From Timema cristinae (taxonomy: Eukaryota > Arthropoda > Insecta > Phasmatodea > Timematidae), in assembly GCA_039000515.1 (NCBI GenBank), contig JBCFYV010011172.1:78335846-78399845 (forward strand): 64,000 nucleotides of DNA. Direction: 5' to 3'. This document shows, piece by piece, positions 1 through 11,137 of this stretch; position 1 is the stretch's first letter, and the number at the start of each line of letters is the position of its first letter. The notes beneath the pieces were generated by a model, which worked only from the letters and a program-made list of their open reading frames with translations, was not told the origin of the DNA and did not search any database. Position numbers and translations under genes: made by a program.

Positions 1-46
1 TTCAACACATACATTTTTAGAATAGTTAAACAATTATAATAAATTA

Positions 47-249
47 CTAGACTAGCAACATTGTTCTACAAACATACACACAAACACACTGATAGCATTC
101 ATAAAATCTGCGACTGCGCTGAATGTTGGGTGATGTCTGGTACAGTCTGGGGTCACCATACACAGGATCTCCCTCTGCAAACGGTGACCGTAGTGACATT
201 AACCGACCGGGAGAACAGCTCGTGTTCATAAAGATGCTTTCCTGAGGAG
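47..249 (-). CDS. Last coding exon of a single-pass membrane protein (possible NUP210/gp210): cytoplasmic tail
   Basis: The acceptor (polypyrimidine tract then AG, at 251-250 on the plus strand) is followed by 203 nt. Its first two bases complete a codon with the single base left over from the exon at 7653-7803, and the frame runs 66 residues to a stop at 49-47. The product is a short Ser/Pro-rich tail directly after a transmembrane helix, with several SP or SPxx sites (CSPGR, RSPFA, TSPN), ending in a Cys/Val-rich stretch. A short tail with SP sites behind one C-terminal helix is what gp210 nucleoporins have, and no other domain is visible. The NUP210 name is inference from architecture and recall, not an alignment. 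The exon structure itself is well supported because three successive exons join in consistent phase. Confidence 0.6.
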
Positions 250-1368
250 CTGGATAGAAATCAAACAATTATATATTTTAAAATTCAAATGCTTTATTAA
301 TTAAAAATAACTACAGTTTTTTAACATAAGCTAACATGGTGATGAGGGTCAATTCTGAGAAAATGCATCAACATTTGTTTGAAGAGAAGGGGACCAACAA
401 TGTGAGGAAACAACAATTCACAATGCAGTATGTAAGGGATTGAACCACGAACTCTCCCAAGTTATTCAAGGTCACTCAGAGTAAATTAAATAAAATACCT
501 AATTAAATCAAGTCTGGGACCAAACATAAAAAAAATCCCTTAAATGGATAAAACTATAGAAATTCATCTTGGTACAAGATGAATTAAAGGTTCAAAAATA
601 CTTTTTTTTAAATATATTATTAGGGAAGTACTGTGATACAAAAATTTTCTCCTAGCTTTTGGTGATTGGTAAATGGAGGATTTTCAGAGAGGCAAGGCTT
701 CCCTCTCTATTCCCCTTAGGAACCAACCGTTGGCAAGAAAATGTTTAAGTTTTCACTGATTGTATTTTGGGAAATATTGGGTTCATTGTAGGATGTATAA
801 ATATTCGAAAATTCAAATATTTATGAAAATATATTATTGAATTATTTGTATTCAAACTTTGAATATTAAATTCTGAAATTTCAAATAATTCACATATTTT
901 CAAATACCTAAAAAGTAAAAGGAGATATTTGTTCATTTAATATCACCACACATTTTTCTATATTAAGCAAATTATTTGAAGTAATGCATACTTATATCAG
1001 TTATTTTAAATATGCATATAACTTTATTTATTTGTTCACTAAAACCAAATAAAAATATCCTTTATCAAGAAATTATCACAAGATTCCCAGATAGTCAGCC
1101 ACCATGTTGATTGTTTATTTTGTTTAGCACCATGGATTTACAGGGGACTCTACTAGACTAGAGTTTTGATATTTCAGTAAATTTCCAGTATATTTTATCT
1201 AAAAAATTCAGTATATATTAAAGGCCCCCAGAAACAAACAATCCCTATTTAAAAAGTGTTTAGTGAAATAAAATTTAGGATTATGTCTGTCATAGTTAAA
1301 CATTTTTACTTAAAGAACATTCAATTGCATTCACACTGAAAAATTCCTTGCAATAAAAGTCTATAGAT

Positions 1369-1615
1369 TTTTTAACACCTCGTCTTACTACCAGTTTGGG
1401 TTATACTCTTATGTACTATTATGCTAATGGCTTTAGGGATGAGGAAAGTTATATTTATAGGAAGTGTACCCGCATTTGGGGGGGAGTGGAAAAGAATTTA
1501 GCAAAAACCACCCTCAGTAAAAATGACCATTATTCAAACCTCGATCTTCCTGTCACCAGCGGTCTAGTCTACTACAAGAGTAGTATGTTAGACAATGTAG
1601 CCACCAAAGCGGGTT
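1369..1615 (-). mobile_element. tRNA-derived SINE, family B, with target-site duplication
   Basis: The copy reads on the minus strand. The tRNA-like head with a B-box-like motif lies at the right, around 1530-1610, and the family 3' tail lies at the left (plus strand: GTCTTACTACC then GTTTGGGTTATA). It is flanked by a perfect 12-bp direct repeat, AAGTCTATAGAT, at 1357-1368 and 1616-1627, which is the target-site duplication. The body includes the family's GTGTACCCGCATTTG and AAAACCACCC stretches, also found near 30.9, 47.9 and 61.2 kb. No protein is coded here, although a 73-codon frame crosses it by chance. Confidence 0.8.
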
Positions 1616-2059
1616 AAGTCTATAGATGTTACAACAATGATTTTCTATATTATTTTGTGCAAAGTTCATGTTATAAAAATCTAAATATAGTTTATATATA
1701 TAATATATATTATATATAAAAGGATGGGACTTCGAGACTCAATTTTTTTTAATACCAAGTTTGAATTATTTTTAGATCTGAAGTTATCTTATGGGTCCAA
1801 TAGACGGACTGATCATAATTGCAGGAGAGAGACAACTGGCACCAATGACAATTTTGTAGGAGTGAAGAAACTTTTGTTAAAGTATATTGCAGATCTCAAC
1901 TTGGAATTTTTGACAATCACCTCTGAATTTAAGACCCAGAAGTCTTTAATACCTTTCAAAGCTGCAGATGTTGCGAACACAATATCTATAGTAGGAATTG
2001 ATTTCATGTTGGACTGTTTCTTCAAATCCACGAATAAACTTTTTTTTAAGTCATTATCA

Positions 2060-3213
2060 TCAACTGTTTTCAGCCTGTGGACAAGTCAGTTTAATAAAAT
2101 GCTCCATCTTCCTCTATCCTTCCACCATTCTTCCTCCTTTAATTTATGCCATTCTTCTCATCTCACCTGGATACTTTCCGTTATATGCCCCTCCCATCTC
2201 TTTCTTGACCTCCCTTGTGGTCTTTTTCCTACAGACTTTATTTCCAACATTTTCTTTAGCATCCTCTCTTTTTCCATTCTCATTACATGCCCATACCATC
2301 TCAGTCTTGCTTCCTCTATTATCTCATGTACTTCTATACTCCTACTCTTCCCCGGATAAATTTATTCCTAATCTTGTTTATCCTTGTGACAGCTAACATG
2401 ATCCTCACAAATTTCATTCCCATGGCCTCCACTTTCCTATTCTCTTACATTCATTAACCATGTTTCTGCTGCATATGTGACAATGGATACAAAGTATACG
2501 CCCTGTACAACACTTTCCTACACTTCAAGGGGACTTATCTTATCCATAGCAGGTCTCTTACATACCTATATAATAACTTTCCCTGCTGTCCTCTTATCAT
2601 TAAATCCTCTCTACTTCCACCTTTTTCCTCAATCACACTTCCAAGATATTTTATGTTCCTATTTTCTTAGCTCTACTCCATATAAACTTGTAGCTTTATC
2701 AGGACTTACTCTCCTCCTCGTCATTATCATCACTTCACACTTTGCCATGCTAAATTTCATTATACACTCTTTTACTTCCTCATTCCATTCTTGTAGTTGT
2801 TCCTGTACTTCCTCTTCATACTTCCCCCATACCATCAAATCAAAAAACATTATGGCTTTCAATTTTCCTTCCACCGAGTTTTCCTGCCACTTTGTTCAAG
2901 ACCATTCCATTACCATTACCAATAGTAATGGTGAAAGGGCACTCCCCTGCTTCACTCAATTTTTTATTTGGAACCACTCTGTCCTCCCACGCTCCGTCTT
3001 AACACAACTCATGTTATCCTAATACATACTTTTCAATCTCATTACAACTCTTCTTGCCACTTTGTCCTCCTCCGTCACTTTCCAAACTTTATTACTATCT
3101 ACATTATAATATTCCTTAGCTACATCCATAAACACCATTAGCAAGTCTTTCCCATGTTCATAACTTCTTTCCAAGTTTAGAGTGTTATTTTCCTGATCCC
3201 CCCTCCCACCCAA
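2060..3213 (-). pseudogene. Dead non-LTR (LINE) reverse transcriptase fragment
   Basis: On the minus strand the translated pieces resemble a LINE reverse transcriptase. From 3213 downward comes a palm segment with DLLMVFMDVAKEYYNVD, the FxDxxKAYDxVD motif region, where the first catalytic Asp sits. Around 2950 follows SALSPLL, then at 2874-2659 MFFDLMVWGK and a Glu-rich segment. The second catalytic motif, normally a DD pair (FADD), is degenerate here as FFD. Frameshifts separate the pieces, so it is inactive. A related fragment lies at 48350-48690. The clade (RTE-like or another) is not decided. Plus-strand frames over this region are antisense shadows. Confidence 0.7.
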
Positions 3214-3214
3214 A

Positions 3215-3560
3215 ACTAGACACCTCTAAAAGCTGTTTAAAAAGGTCTACAACACCAACAAAATTTTAAAATTGGATGGCCTTAGAAGCTATTTGGAATG
3301 GTCCCCGCCTGTATATAAATATATTTTTTAATTAGATGCCTTTAGAAACTAATGAAAAATCCCCCCCAACACATGTTTGAAAATTGAATGTTTTTATAGT
3401 CCAATTGAAATGGTCTTCATTTGTTTTTGTTTTTTAAATATATGCATACAAAAACTATTTGGAGTAGCCCCCTAAATATATTTCTTTTAAAAATCGATGC
3501 CTCTAGAAGTTATTAAGAGTGATCATTCCCCGGCAAGTTTTTGAAAAGCTAAGTTTGATA
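3215..3560. repeat. Degenerate tandem repeat (unit about 55-75 bp), five or so units
   Basis: Diverged units share cores such as CTAGAAG/TTAGAAGCTATTTGG, a short GGTC block, then T/A-rich sequence. The reverse complement of the same unit makes up the sequence on both sides of the Polinton (10212-10285 and 25881-26190), so this is a dispersed repeat family. It directly abuts the end of the LINE fragment. Confidence 0.5.
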
Positions 3561-4861
3561 CAAGGTCATCTTTAAGTTTAGCATTAAAAGCATCAACAAT
3601 TATGAGGGGATTGGGGGGTGGAATCCCATAAGCCCCCCTCCCTATGCCCTTAAGCACTAAGGGACTTGAGTATCAGAACTCTGTGGGCAGTGCAATCTGT
3701 TAGTGTGGAATCGATCTCCCATGGATCACTATGCACCTTACCAATATGAAGTTTTTTGTTTTTTTTGTTCATTTTTTTTAATTACAGTTTTGAATTTCAG
3801 TGAAAATATATTTTACATTATGTTATTCAAAATTTTTCTCCCATATTTAAATATGTATACCAGTTAGTAATACAAAGCTGTTTCAAGATTTTACTAACAA
3901 TTCGAATTCCAAATTTTTTTATGACTCAGAATTTTCAATATTTAATTTGAAAATATTCGTAATCAAAAAATCACCAGTCCCAAATTTGTCTCTGTAGGTA
4001 CCTCAGGGGTTTTATAACTCATAAAAAAGTATCCTAACACTAATAGGCCCTTAAAACACTGGAGGCGAAAACCACTTCTTCATTTAAGATAAAATAAAGT
4101 CAATAAACATATTTAAGACTTAGAATATACATTCTATTATAGTATTTTATTATTTCAATAATAGCTTTAAAGTTTTTAATTCAATTCTAAAAAAAATATT
4201 AAATTCAATATGTTATGTTCAGTATATGTATACTACATTTATTTTTTGTATCAAATTAATGAGTTTATAATTTAGCTCCAAGCAAAAATTATCTCTATGT
4301 TGCTTGAAACTGTTTCAATGTAAAACAATAAATATTGAAATTTTAAGATAGGCATTTTTGTGTCATCAATAAGGATTTTTAAGATGATGTGTCGCAATAG
4401 TAGTGTAAATGACCAAATAGAACATTGCAATATGAAAATAAGTCAATAGCAGCTTTAAAATTTTATAATAAAATCAAGCAGCAATTTAAAATAATACAAA
4501 ATGTAAAATATCCCTTATTTGGTTTCATTTTTTGTGTCATTTGGTGTTTGTAAAGGTTTTTGATTTTATTTAGAATTATTGAAAATGAGAAAGAAATTAA
4601 ACTTGCCGAAAATGAGGCAAGTTGATAATGATCTGACTTAATTTTTAAAGCTTTGAACCCTTTAACACACCTAAACATATTTTTAGCTCTTAATATATTT
4701 AAATTGTTGAACATTACACATTCAAGTAGATAGTTGAATTGAATACACAGTTGGACTACGCCTTAAGGCGGTTTCCAATTATAGACAGGCTTCACTATGT
4801 TTGGCACCTATCTCGTATCTCGCTCTCATGTCGATTTTCAAGATGTCATCTGCACTAATTT

Positions 4862-5965
4862 CTACATTCTCAGCCCATCAAACCATATCTATGGCTTCGC
4901 TACATCGACGACATTTTCATGATCTGGCCTCACTCCGAAGAATCCTTGGACGTCTTTCTAGATAATCTCAACAATTGCAGCCCCCTAAACTTCACCCACA
5001 ATAAATCACATCATAGTCTTACCTTTCTTGATGTGAATCTGTTCCTTGAAAATAACCAAATTCGTACCACTGTACATATAAAACCCACCAATCACCAACA
5101 ATACCTCCACTACCATAGCAGCCATCCTTCATACACAAAAAGGTCTCTACCATTCAGCCTTGCCACACGAGCCAAACGGATATGTTCAGAACCCGACGAT
5201 TTAACTGAATATTGCAAACAACTCTCCACAGTTTTCCAAAGTAGAGGTTACCCCAAGCCTCTAATAGACAACCAAATCTTCAGAGCACTCTCCAGGGATG
5301 ACCACGACCCTCCAAAAAAAGTTGAGGACATCCCTCTCACAACCCAATACCATCCTGGTCTACAACGTATCAACACCATCCTTAAATGTGGTTACAAATT
5401 CCTAACCAGTTCTACACAGACCCAAAACCTTCTTAGTTCACCCCCAAGAGTTACTTTCAAACGGCCACCCAATCTCCACAATATTCTAGTCCATCCCAAA
5501 CTTCCTGACCCCAAGAGAATCCGAGAAGAAAAACCTACTACCAAAGGTTCACACCCCTGCGGTAGTACCCGTTGCAGCACATGTGGAATACACCTACCAG
5601 CTACATCCTTCAACAGCAAAGTAACCAAATTGGAATACAAAATCCCTGGGTATTACAATTGCAAAACCAATAACTTGATATATCAACTACAGTGCAAATC
5701 ATGTGATGCAGAATATATAGGCCTCACTACAGGTTCTCTCAGACAGCGAATGAACAATCATTGCTTTGACACAAACCACAAAGATCCGGACAAGCCTGTA
5801 CCCATCCATGCTAGTACCCACAACCAGGACTTTCAAACCTGCTACACCACCAAAATATTAAGAGCATTTCCCAAACAGTGCAACAGTTCTCAACTTAGAC
5901 AGTGGGAACTGGCCCACCAATGGATCACCAAATCAAGATTACCACCAGGCCTCAACAGAAGATAG
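4862..5965 (+). pseudogene. 5'-truncated Penelope-like element: RT end plus GIY-YIG endonuclease
   Basis: The frame opens after an in-frame stop at 4856 and runs to the stop ending at 5965. It starts inside the reverse transcriptase with LWLRYIDDIF, the catalytic YIDD box (about 4892-4918), then continues as RT thumb. Counted from Met at 4919, a linker CGSTRCSTC (residues 214-222) is the Cys-rich motif typical of endonuclease-bearing PLEs. A GIY-YIG nuclease follows: IY at 254-255, YIG at 266-268, then Arg 275/277 and His 281. Most of the RT is missing, so it is a dead-on-arrival copy, although the remaining 367 codons are uninterrupted. A (TTA)n tract near 5995-6024 follows it. It lies antisense in the host intron. 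Confidence 0.9.
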
Positions 5966-5991
5966 TTTATTTCTATAATATTATATTCCAA

Positions 5992-6024
<33 letters not shown>

Positions 6025-6450
6025 TTCTCTTGTCTATTATTATTATCATCATCATCAGTTTTCTATAAATATTAACCACAACCAAGGAATTTATTTCTAC
6101 TCCCAAAAACAGTTTAATTCAAAATTCAAGATGGAGTAATCCATTGTTTGTGTTATTTGTACTCTCTTCTTCTTTGTGTTTGATAAAGGCAACAATGCCG
6201 AAATATTATTATATTTGTGTTTAAAATGTGTGTGTGACTACTTCTACTATAGAAGACAGAAGAAAGGAAGACGATGTCACCTTTGTGCATTGGATTCTTC
6301 CCACATCTTTCCTCTTTCCCTAGGTGGGCTTTCTTCATCAAATTTATTCTTATTCTTAGTAGTTTATTTTTCCTCTTCCTTTAGTTTTATCAATTTCCTT
6401 TATTATAAAATTATCTAGCCATTGGGCCACCTCATTTTTGAATCTGCACT

Positions 6451-6504
6451 AATGTGTAAGAGAGAGAAACTTTCAGGTATTTCTCTCTCTCACTTGCACA
6501 CATT
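6451..6504. repeat. Imperfect hairpin, GA/CT-rich arms
   Basis: AATGTGTAAGAGAGAGAAA is followed after about ten bases by an imperfect inverted copy ending in CACACATT, with a few unpaired bases. The combination of GAGAGA, TTTCTCTCTC and ACACAT also occurs in the Polinton near 18760-18805, but I cannot say that the two are related. Confidence 0.4.
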
Positions 6505-6649
6505 TAATAGTGGTTTGATAATTTTGAATGAATATAAAATATATGAATATATTTTTAGTTAAATGAAATAAATGTGTTAGTAAAAGGTTTGAACATCATT
6601 AGTAATTTTTTAACTTGTGAATTGTGTCTCTATATAAGTTGATGTAGGA

Positions 6650-7050
6650 TGATATAGTGAAACTTCCTTCAGACTAGTATTAAGGACACTCATTGACAGC
6701 AGCTGAGTTACATAATGTCTTTGGCCACTATTTTATGTCAATAACTCAATCTGTTTACAGTATTTGTGCGCTCAGCTTTTTAAATTTGTTGGATTATTTT
6801 ATATACAGTATCAGCTATGAATAATATTTTTTTACTAATTACAATGACTTCTAAGAGTAGTAGAGATAAAAAAAGAGGCCCCACAAACCTCTTACTTTAA
6901 ATACCAAGCTATATATTACTAAACTATGCGAACAAGATATGCCTTTGGCTGAGATAAGCTGTAAGCTAGGTTTGGCTCACACAACCGTTAGTACAATTGT
7001 GAACTCTAAGAAGTGCCGAAAGATATTAAAAGTGCTAAACCAGGCCTACT
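6650..7050 (+). pseudogene. pogo/Tigger-like transposase N-terminal fragment
   Basis: From about 6891 the plus strand reads LNTKLYITKLCEQDMPL, then AEISCKLGLAHTTVSTIV. This is the helix-turn-helix pattern of CENP-B/pogo-type DNA-binding domains (K, x, L-G-L-s-x-S/T-T-V-s-x-I). It is preceded at 6848 by a Met and a basic stretch in another frame, so one frameshift is already present. Upstream sequence (GTGAAACTTCCTTCAGAC, ATTAAGGACACTC) looks like a pogo-type terminal region. No catalytic DDE part follows. It is a fossil fragment. Confidence 0.5.
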
Positions 7051-7652
7051 ATATCACAATTATGACAGTATAAAAATGTTATTAGGATTTTATATGAATT
7101 TCAAGTTTAAAAAAAGGTAATGTCCCACTTTAAAGTGGGGCCTTGGAGCCTAAGCCGCCATATGAGCAGGAACTTACTGAATTAAATATTCCCAAAGGGA
7201 CCTTTATACACCCTCTTAATTTGAAATGCATTTTTCACATTTTCAGGAAATCTAAGTACCTTGGAATAACTGACCTTTTTATTATGTATTTTTAATAATT
7301 AATTTCTTTGTAATTATCTTATAAGAACAGCTTAGTGTGGCCAACATTATAAGGACATTGCAAGGTACAGTACTCACATTGTATCGCAATGTCTGGTGAA
7401 ACCTGCCTCAAGGGACGTATATAGCTTGAGTAAACTGGAACACATACAAATTACACATCAAGAACAAACTATAGTGGAATACTACACATGAACCTCTCTA
7501 ACATGGAATTAAGTCTAGATAAGCTGCGTTGACATTTAATGTAAACCAGATTTTAAAAGTGCTCATATCTGTCTGTATCGGTTTGATATATTACCTTGGT
7601 ATGCAGAACTAATAAAGTAACAAATCTCAAAATGTCAGCAATTAGCTCTCAC

Positions 7653-7803
7653 CATAGAGTGTGCCTGCCATGACCGCCAGCATGGTGAGGACAAGGAAGA
7701 TGGTGTAGCGGTAGTAGTATAGCAGCTCCCCCCAGGTTACAAATCGGGACATCATGCAGGTACCAGCAAACGTTTCACCTGCCAATCGAACCTTCACCGG
7801 CAG
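7653..7803 (-). CDS. Transmembrane exon of the membrane-protein gene (possible NUP210)
   Basis: The exon is bounded by AG at 7805-7804 and GTGAG after 7653 on the minus strand. It starts in phase 0 and ends with one spare base. Its 50 residues begin LPVKVRLAGETF, the end of a beta-rich extracytoplasmic segment. After a polar WGELLYYYR stretch comes one hydrophobic helix (TIFLVLTMLAVMAGTLY) at the exon end. It joins the 8306-8473 exon in phase 0 and the 47-249 exon in phase 1. One helix just before a short tail suits a type I membrane protein with a large lumenal part, such as gp210, but the family call is tentative. Confidence 0.7.
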
Positions 7804-8305
7804 CTGATAACACCACATATATTATAACATTAACAAAACACACACATAGCTATAGCTTATTGATAATATATCTTTTTAGTAAACTTACAAGGACCTTGTA
7901 TCTCAGTTTGTTGAGGAGAAAATGTTATTATATTACATCAAAAACAACACTTATGTAAAAAAAATTAGAATCACCTAAATTACTTTTAATATTAACAAAT
8001 TCTACTCATAGCTAGTATTTCAAGAATCATGTGCCAATAATGTTGTAAGAGTTTACAAAATTAGGAATATCCAGAGAAAAGTCTTTTAAAAATCACAGAT
8101 ATCCAGAATATAATGTAAATTTATATGAAATATAGTTAAACTTTATAAAATATTTAGGGGGATTTTAATAACACATTTTATTTTATATGTGAAAAAAAAC
8201 CACTTAAGTGTCTCTGGTGGGATGAAAATACTGAACAACAGCAATGTGTACATATATATTATATATAAAAACTAAAAACTTCTACTAAGAACTACTTGCA
8301 CTCAC

Positions 8306-8473
8306 CTCAACTCGCTGAGAAGTGAGTTCGGATGTGATGATGAGGTTGAGTTTGGTGCTCAGCTCCCCAAGACTCCAGTAGTATTCTTTCAACAGGACCT
8401 GGAATACAATCGAGGTGGGACTCTCCTTGTCTAGAGAACCCACAGTCAGGAGACGTTCATTCTCTGGTTTCAC
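8306..8473 (-). CDS. Lumenal exon of the membrane-protein gene (possible NUP210)
   Basis: This exon has 56 codons exactly, is in phase 0 at both ends, and lies between AG (8475-8474) and GTGAGT (8305-8300) on the minus strand. The peptide (VKPENERLLTVGSLDK, then a strand-rich SIVFQVLLKEYYW and LIITSEL) looks like part of an Ig-like or other beta-sandwich repeat just outside the membrane helix encoded by the next exon. The frame stays open upstream of the acceptor by chance only. Earlier exons should lie at higher coordinates but were not found before the gap at 10112. Confidence 0.7.
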
Positions 8474-10111
8474 CTGCACACACACATGCTCAAAGTAGTT
8501 CAGTGGCTTGTGAGGTAAATTTCTGAGAGTATACAAGTGTGGCAACCTTGAAAAATACTGACTATATATTTGAGGCTGGTTGAAATGCCTGTAAGGTTTA
8601 CATTTATTATTTTTGTGTTGTTGGGAAAGCGAGGAGAGAACACATGATTCATAGTTCACTTTAAGTGTGGTCCCAGTCGCTTGTCATTTACTCTACTTTT
8701 TGTGCACCACATCTTAATACCCATTCGGCTGTCTGCTTATTTACACCAATTATAAATTAGAATAGAGTTTAAAGGAATTGTACTTGCATTTGTGGTAGAG
8801 TGTGGAACATAATTAAGGAAAAAAACTTTGACCTACCTATAATAGGTAAAACAGACTAGATGAGTTAGACGTTAAGTCTACAAACTCATTGATGCAATCT
8901 TAATTTTTGTGGGCGTAAACAGGACTTAATACCGTTTCCAATTGTTAAAATATTATAAGTTGAGGTCGGCCCTCATACGGATCCAACTAACTGACACACA
9001 CTATATTTAATGTGTTTAATCAGGAGCTTATCTCCCAGGTCTGCAGTATTAGGTTTTGTACCTTTAGTATATCAGTGCTCTATGTCTTTCACATTGTATA
9101 TTTCATTGGGTTTTCTTTTGACCCGAGTTGTCACCCTTATACCTTGTTGTAGGGTGTATGCCCTTTTTGTATTTTGTAGTAGCTTCTTAGTGTAGCAATG
9201 ACCATTTCTGAGTTTTTTAATTGTTGATGAATAAATACATTTATACTTATTTCTGTCTGGACTCATTAATTGCACCAGTCTGTTGCTTGGTAGTAAATGA
9301 CACTAGCGCTACCCGGGAACAAACATTATATTCTTATTTCAAAAGTCTTCAGCCTTAAATGTTTCATTTAATCTTGGGTGTTTATGATTTCTTTATTTTA
9401 TTTCTTCCTCTTCGATATATTCTATGTTATTTCTGCTCTGATGTACTATAATTTTGGCACATCTTTATCCATCATAGGACAAATTTTTTTATCCACTAAT
9501 AAGTAGTAGTTAGGTAGATTACTCAAACCCTCTTCAGTGGGGCCCACCTCACTTTCTAATTACTCCTACAATTGAAATGGCAAACAGCATTTATTACTAT
9601 TTTTTTCAGTGTACTAAAAAAATTAATATATTCTAGATTTAAATTTTTTACTTTTTTCGGGAAATCATCTTTATAATCCAGTTGAAAAGCAAGCTTGATG
9701 ATAATAAAAGCTGTAACCATACATTTTAATATTACAAGGGTGAGTTTCTAAAATACACTTTTCCGTTTAAAAATGTTATTTTTTTAAAGTATGTAGTATG
9801 TAAAAGCGCCGTTTTACATGTAAACATAAAATTCCATAAAAAATAAATTTCACTGTGATTACAAGTGCTAATATATTCTAATAATATGTGGGAGGTGTTA
9901 ACTCCCTGTGGATTTATGTTGCCGGGAAGCACTAATGCTCCCGGAAAGCTGCCCAGCTTCAGTTGATAGAGACGGGAAACCCCCAGCAAATCAACGTCTT
10001 ACTCTCAGTCACGCTCCCGAAAAGGCAAATAATTTTCTCTGGGCACCACACCAGCAAAGAGCGCTAGGGTCACTCAGTGCAATTTCACAATTTAAAACCC
10101 CCCTTCCTACT
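8474..10111. other. Non-coding stretch up to the first scaffold gap
   Basis: AT-rich intronic or intergenic sequence. The part from about 9890 to 10111 is richer in GC and carries a minus-strand frame of 85 codons without a matching splice donor or recognisable domain. I see no gene, RNA or clear element here. Confidence 0.4.
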
Positions 10112-10211
10112 NNNNNNNNNNNNNNNNNNNNNNNNNNNNNNNNNNNNNNNNNNNNNNNNNNNNNNNNNNNNNNNNNNNNNNNNNNNNNNNNNNNNNNNNN
10201 NNNNNNNNNNN
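10112..10211. other. Scaffold gap (100 N)
   Basis: Exactly 100 N, a placeholder for a gap of unknown length. Order and orientation across it rest on scaffolding only. It lies 74 bp before the Polinton's left end, so the element itself is inside one contig. Confidence 0.99.
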
Positions 10212-10279
10212 TTTTTTTTAAAATTTGCAGAAGAGGGTCACTCCAACTTTATTTCAGATACAAATAATTAAAAAAAATC
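10212..10279. repeat. Left flank of the Polinton: one unit of a dispersed tandem repeat
   Basis: GGGTCACTCCAACTT and an AAAT-rich tract match the unit pattern of the right flank (GAGGACCACTCCAAATGG near 25990). Removing the element and one target copy joins two pieces of the same repeat, as expected for an insertion into an existing array. Confidence 0.5.
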
Positions 10280-10285
10280 CAGGTG
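10280..10285 (+). repeat. Target-site duplication CAGGTG, left copy
   Basis: CAGGTG directly precedes the element's terminal AGTAGAATAC. The same six bases follow the other terminus at 25881-25886. A 6-bp duplication is the length made by Polinton/Maverick integrases. Confidence 0.9.
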
Positions 10286-10591
10286 AGTAGAATACAATCT
10301 CATGTATGAGAACAGGTAGGGGTAAAGTGTAAGTTGTGTGTGTATCCCCCCACTCCTCCTCACCCCTTTCCCTCCCCTCCCGCGCCGTAGTCCTCGCGTG
10401 TTCCAGGGATTCCCCCCTCCCCCCCCTGATGATCCAGAGGAGACGGTGGTCTCGGGGGACGGGTTGTATGATTGGTTCAGAATACTTATCCGGAAGTCCT
10501 CCCTCCCCTCCCACCCCTTTACCTCCCGCGCCGTAGTCTCGCGTGTTCCAGGAGTCCCGCGGCGTAGATTCGCGGTGCGTAGAGACGCGGG
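10286..10591 (+). repeat. Left terminal inverted repeat (306 bp)
   Basis: It pairs with 25581-25880, differing by a few small indels in homopolymer or dinucleotide tracts. It is GC- and C-rich. A roughly 30-bp motif (CTCCCGCGCCGTAGTC..., then GCGTGTTCCAGG) occurs twice inside it, near 10376 and 10523, about 146 bp apart. Long frames on both strands here are by-products of the skewed composition. Confidence 0.95.
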
Positions 10592-11055
10592 AAAAGGGGT
10601 GTGGCATTAGAGAAAGGCTGGTATTATTGGTTGAGAAAAAGAATCTCGTTATAAGTTTCCCACGGACTAAAAAGGGTTAACCTTTAATCCTAGTGTTATG
10701 ATTCTGACTTCTCTAAGCCCGATTGAGAAAAAGGTCCTTCTTTCCGGTGGTGACAAATAAAGAATGGTTTCCTGGCGGCTTAGTCCACCTCGCTCTTTCC
10801 CTACTCTGTATGTGACAGGAGAAAAGTGTTTTCCGTAAATTATTGGGGTCGGCTCTGCTCCCCTAACCGAGAGAGTGCTTTAACTCGGGAAGTTAACATC
10901 TGTTTCGCAGGAAGTTAACATCTGCGTGGGTCTCAGATTCATTTTGGAAGGAAATGGTCTGTGAGAATTTTACAAGAGGGGAGACTTCTCACGCAGTAAA
11001 GAGGGCGGAGTCAAACCCTTTTTTTCGCGCCGCCTCCTGAAGAGGGGGGAGTATT
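10592..11055. other. Subterminal non-coding region of the Polinton
   Basis: Unique sequence with no long open frame. A GAAGTTAACATCTG motif occurs twice in close succession around 10889-10925. I see no gene. It may hold promoter elements for the gene beginning at 11138. Confidence 0.4.
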
Positions 11056-11061
11056 TATTTC

Positions 11062-11069
11062 TATATATT
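11062..11069 (+). promoter_or_regulatory. TATA-like box upstream of the first Polinton ORF
   Basis: CTATATATTGAG lies about 75 bp before the ATG at 11138, in a stretch otherwise free of such motifs. The spacing suits a TATA box with a short leader. This is inference from sequence only. Confidence 0.35.
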
Positions 11070-11137
11070 GAGTTACCCCCTTTAAGTAGAATCCATTATC
11101 TTTTAAAATCTTTATATTCTAAACAACATCATCAAGA

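Larger units (their letters stand above)
250..7652 (-). other. 7.4-kb last intron of the membrane-protein gene
   Basis: This intron lies between the donor after 7653 (GTGAG on the minus strand) and the acceptor at 251-250. It holds a SINE, a LINE fragment, a degenerate tandem repeat, a Penelope-like element and a pogo-like fragment, each listed separately. The remaining parts (269-1356, 1628-2050, 3560-4800, 5970-6640, 7080-7640) are AT-rich with short homopolymers. I see no gene in them. Confidence 0.6.

Noticed and set aside
1724..3022. Long plus-strand frames (up to 211 codons)
   Set aside because: They lie antisense to the LINE reverse transcriptase pieces and translate to low-complexity Ser/Leu/Phe sequence.
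5392..5640. 82-codon minus-strand frame
   Set aside because: Antisense shadow of the Penelope-like element's open frame.
9732..10111. Further upstream exon of the membrane-protein gene on the minus strand
   Set aside because: The 85-codon frame has no suitable donor in phase and no resemblance to the neighbouring exons.
10254..10610. Overlapping frames of 66-117 codons in the left TIR and the matching 81-codon frame at 25588-25833
   Set aside because: All are products of the C-rich terminal repeat, on both strands and in several phases, with no domain.
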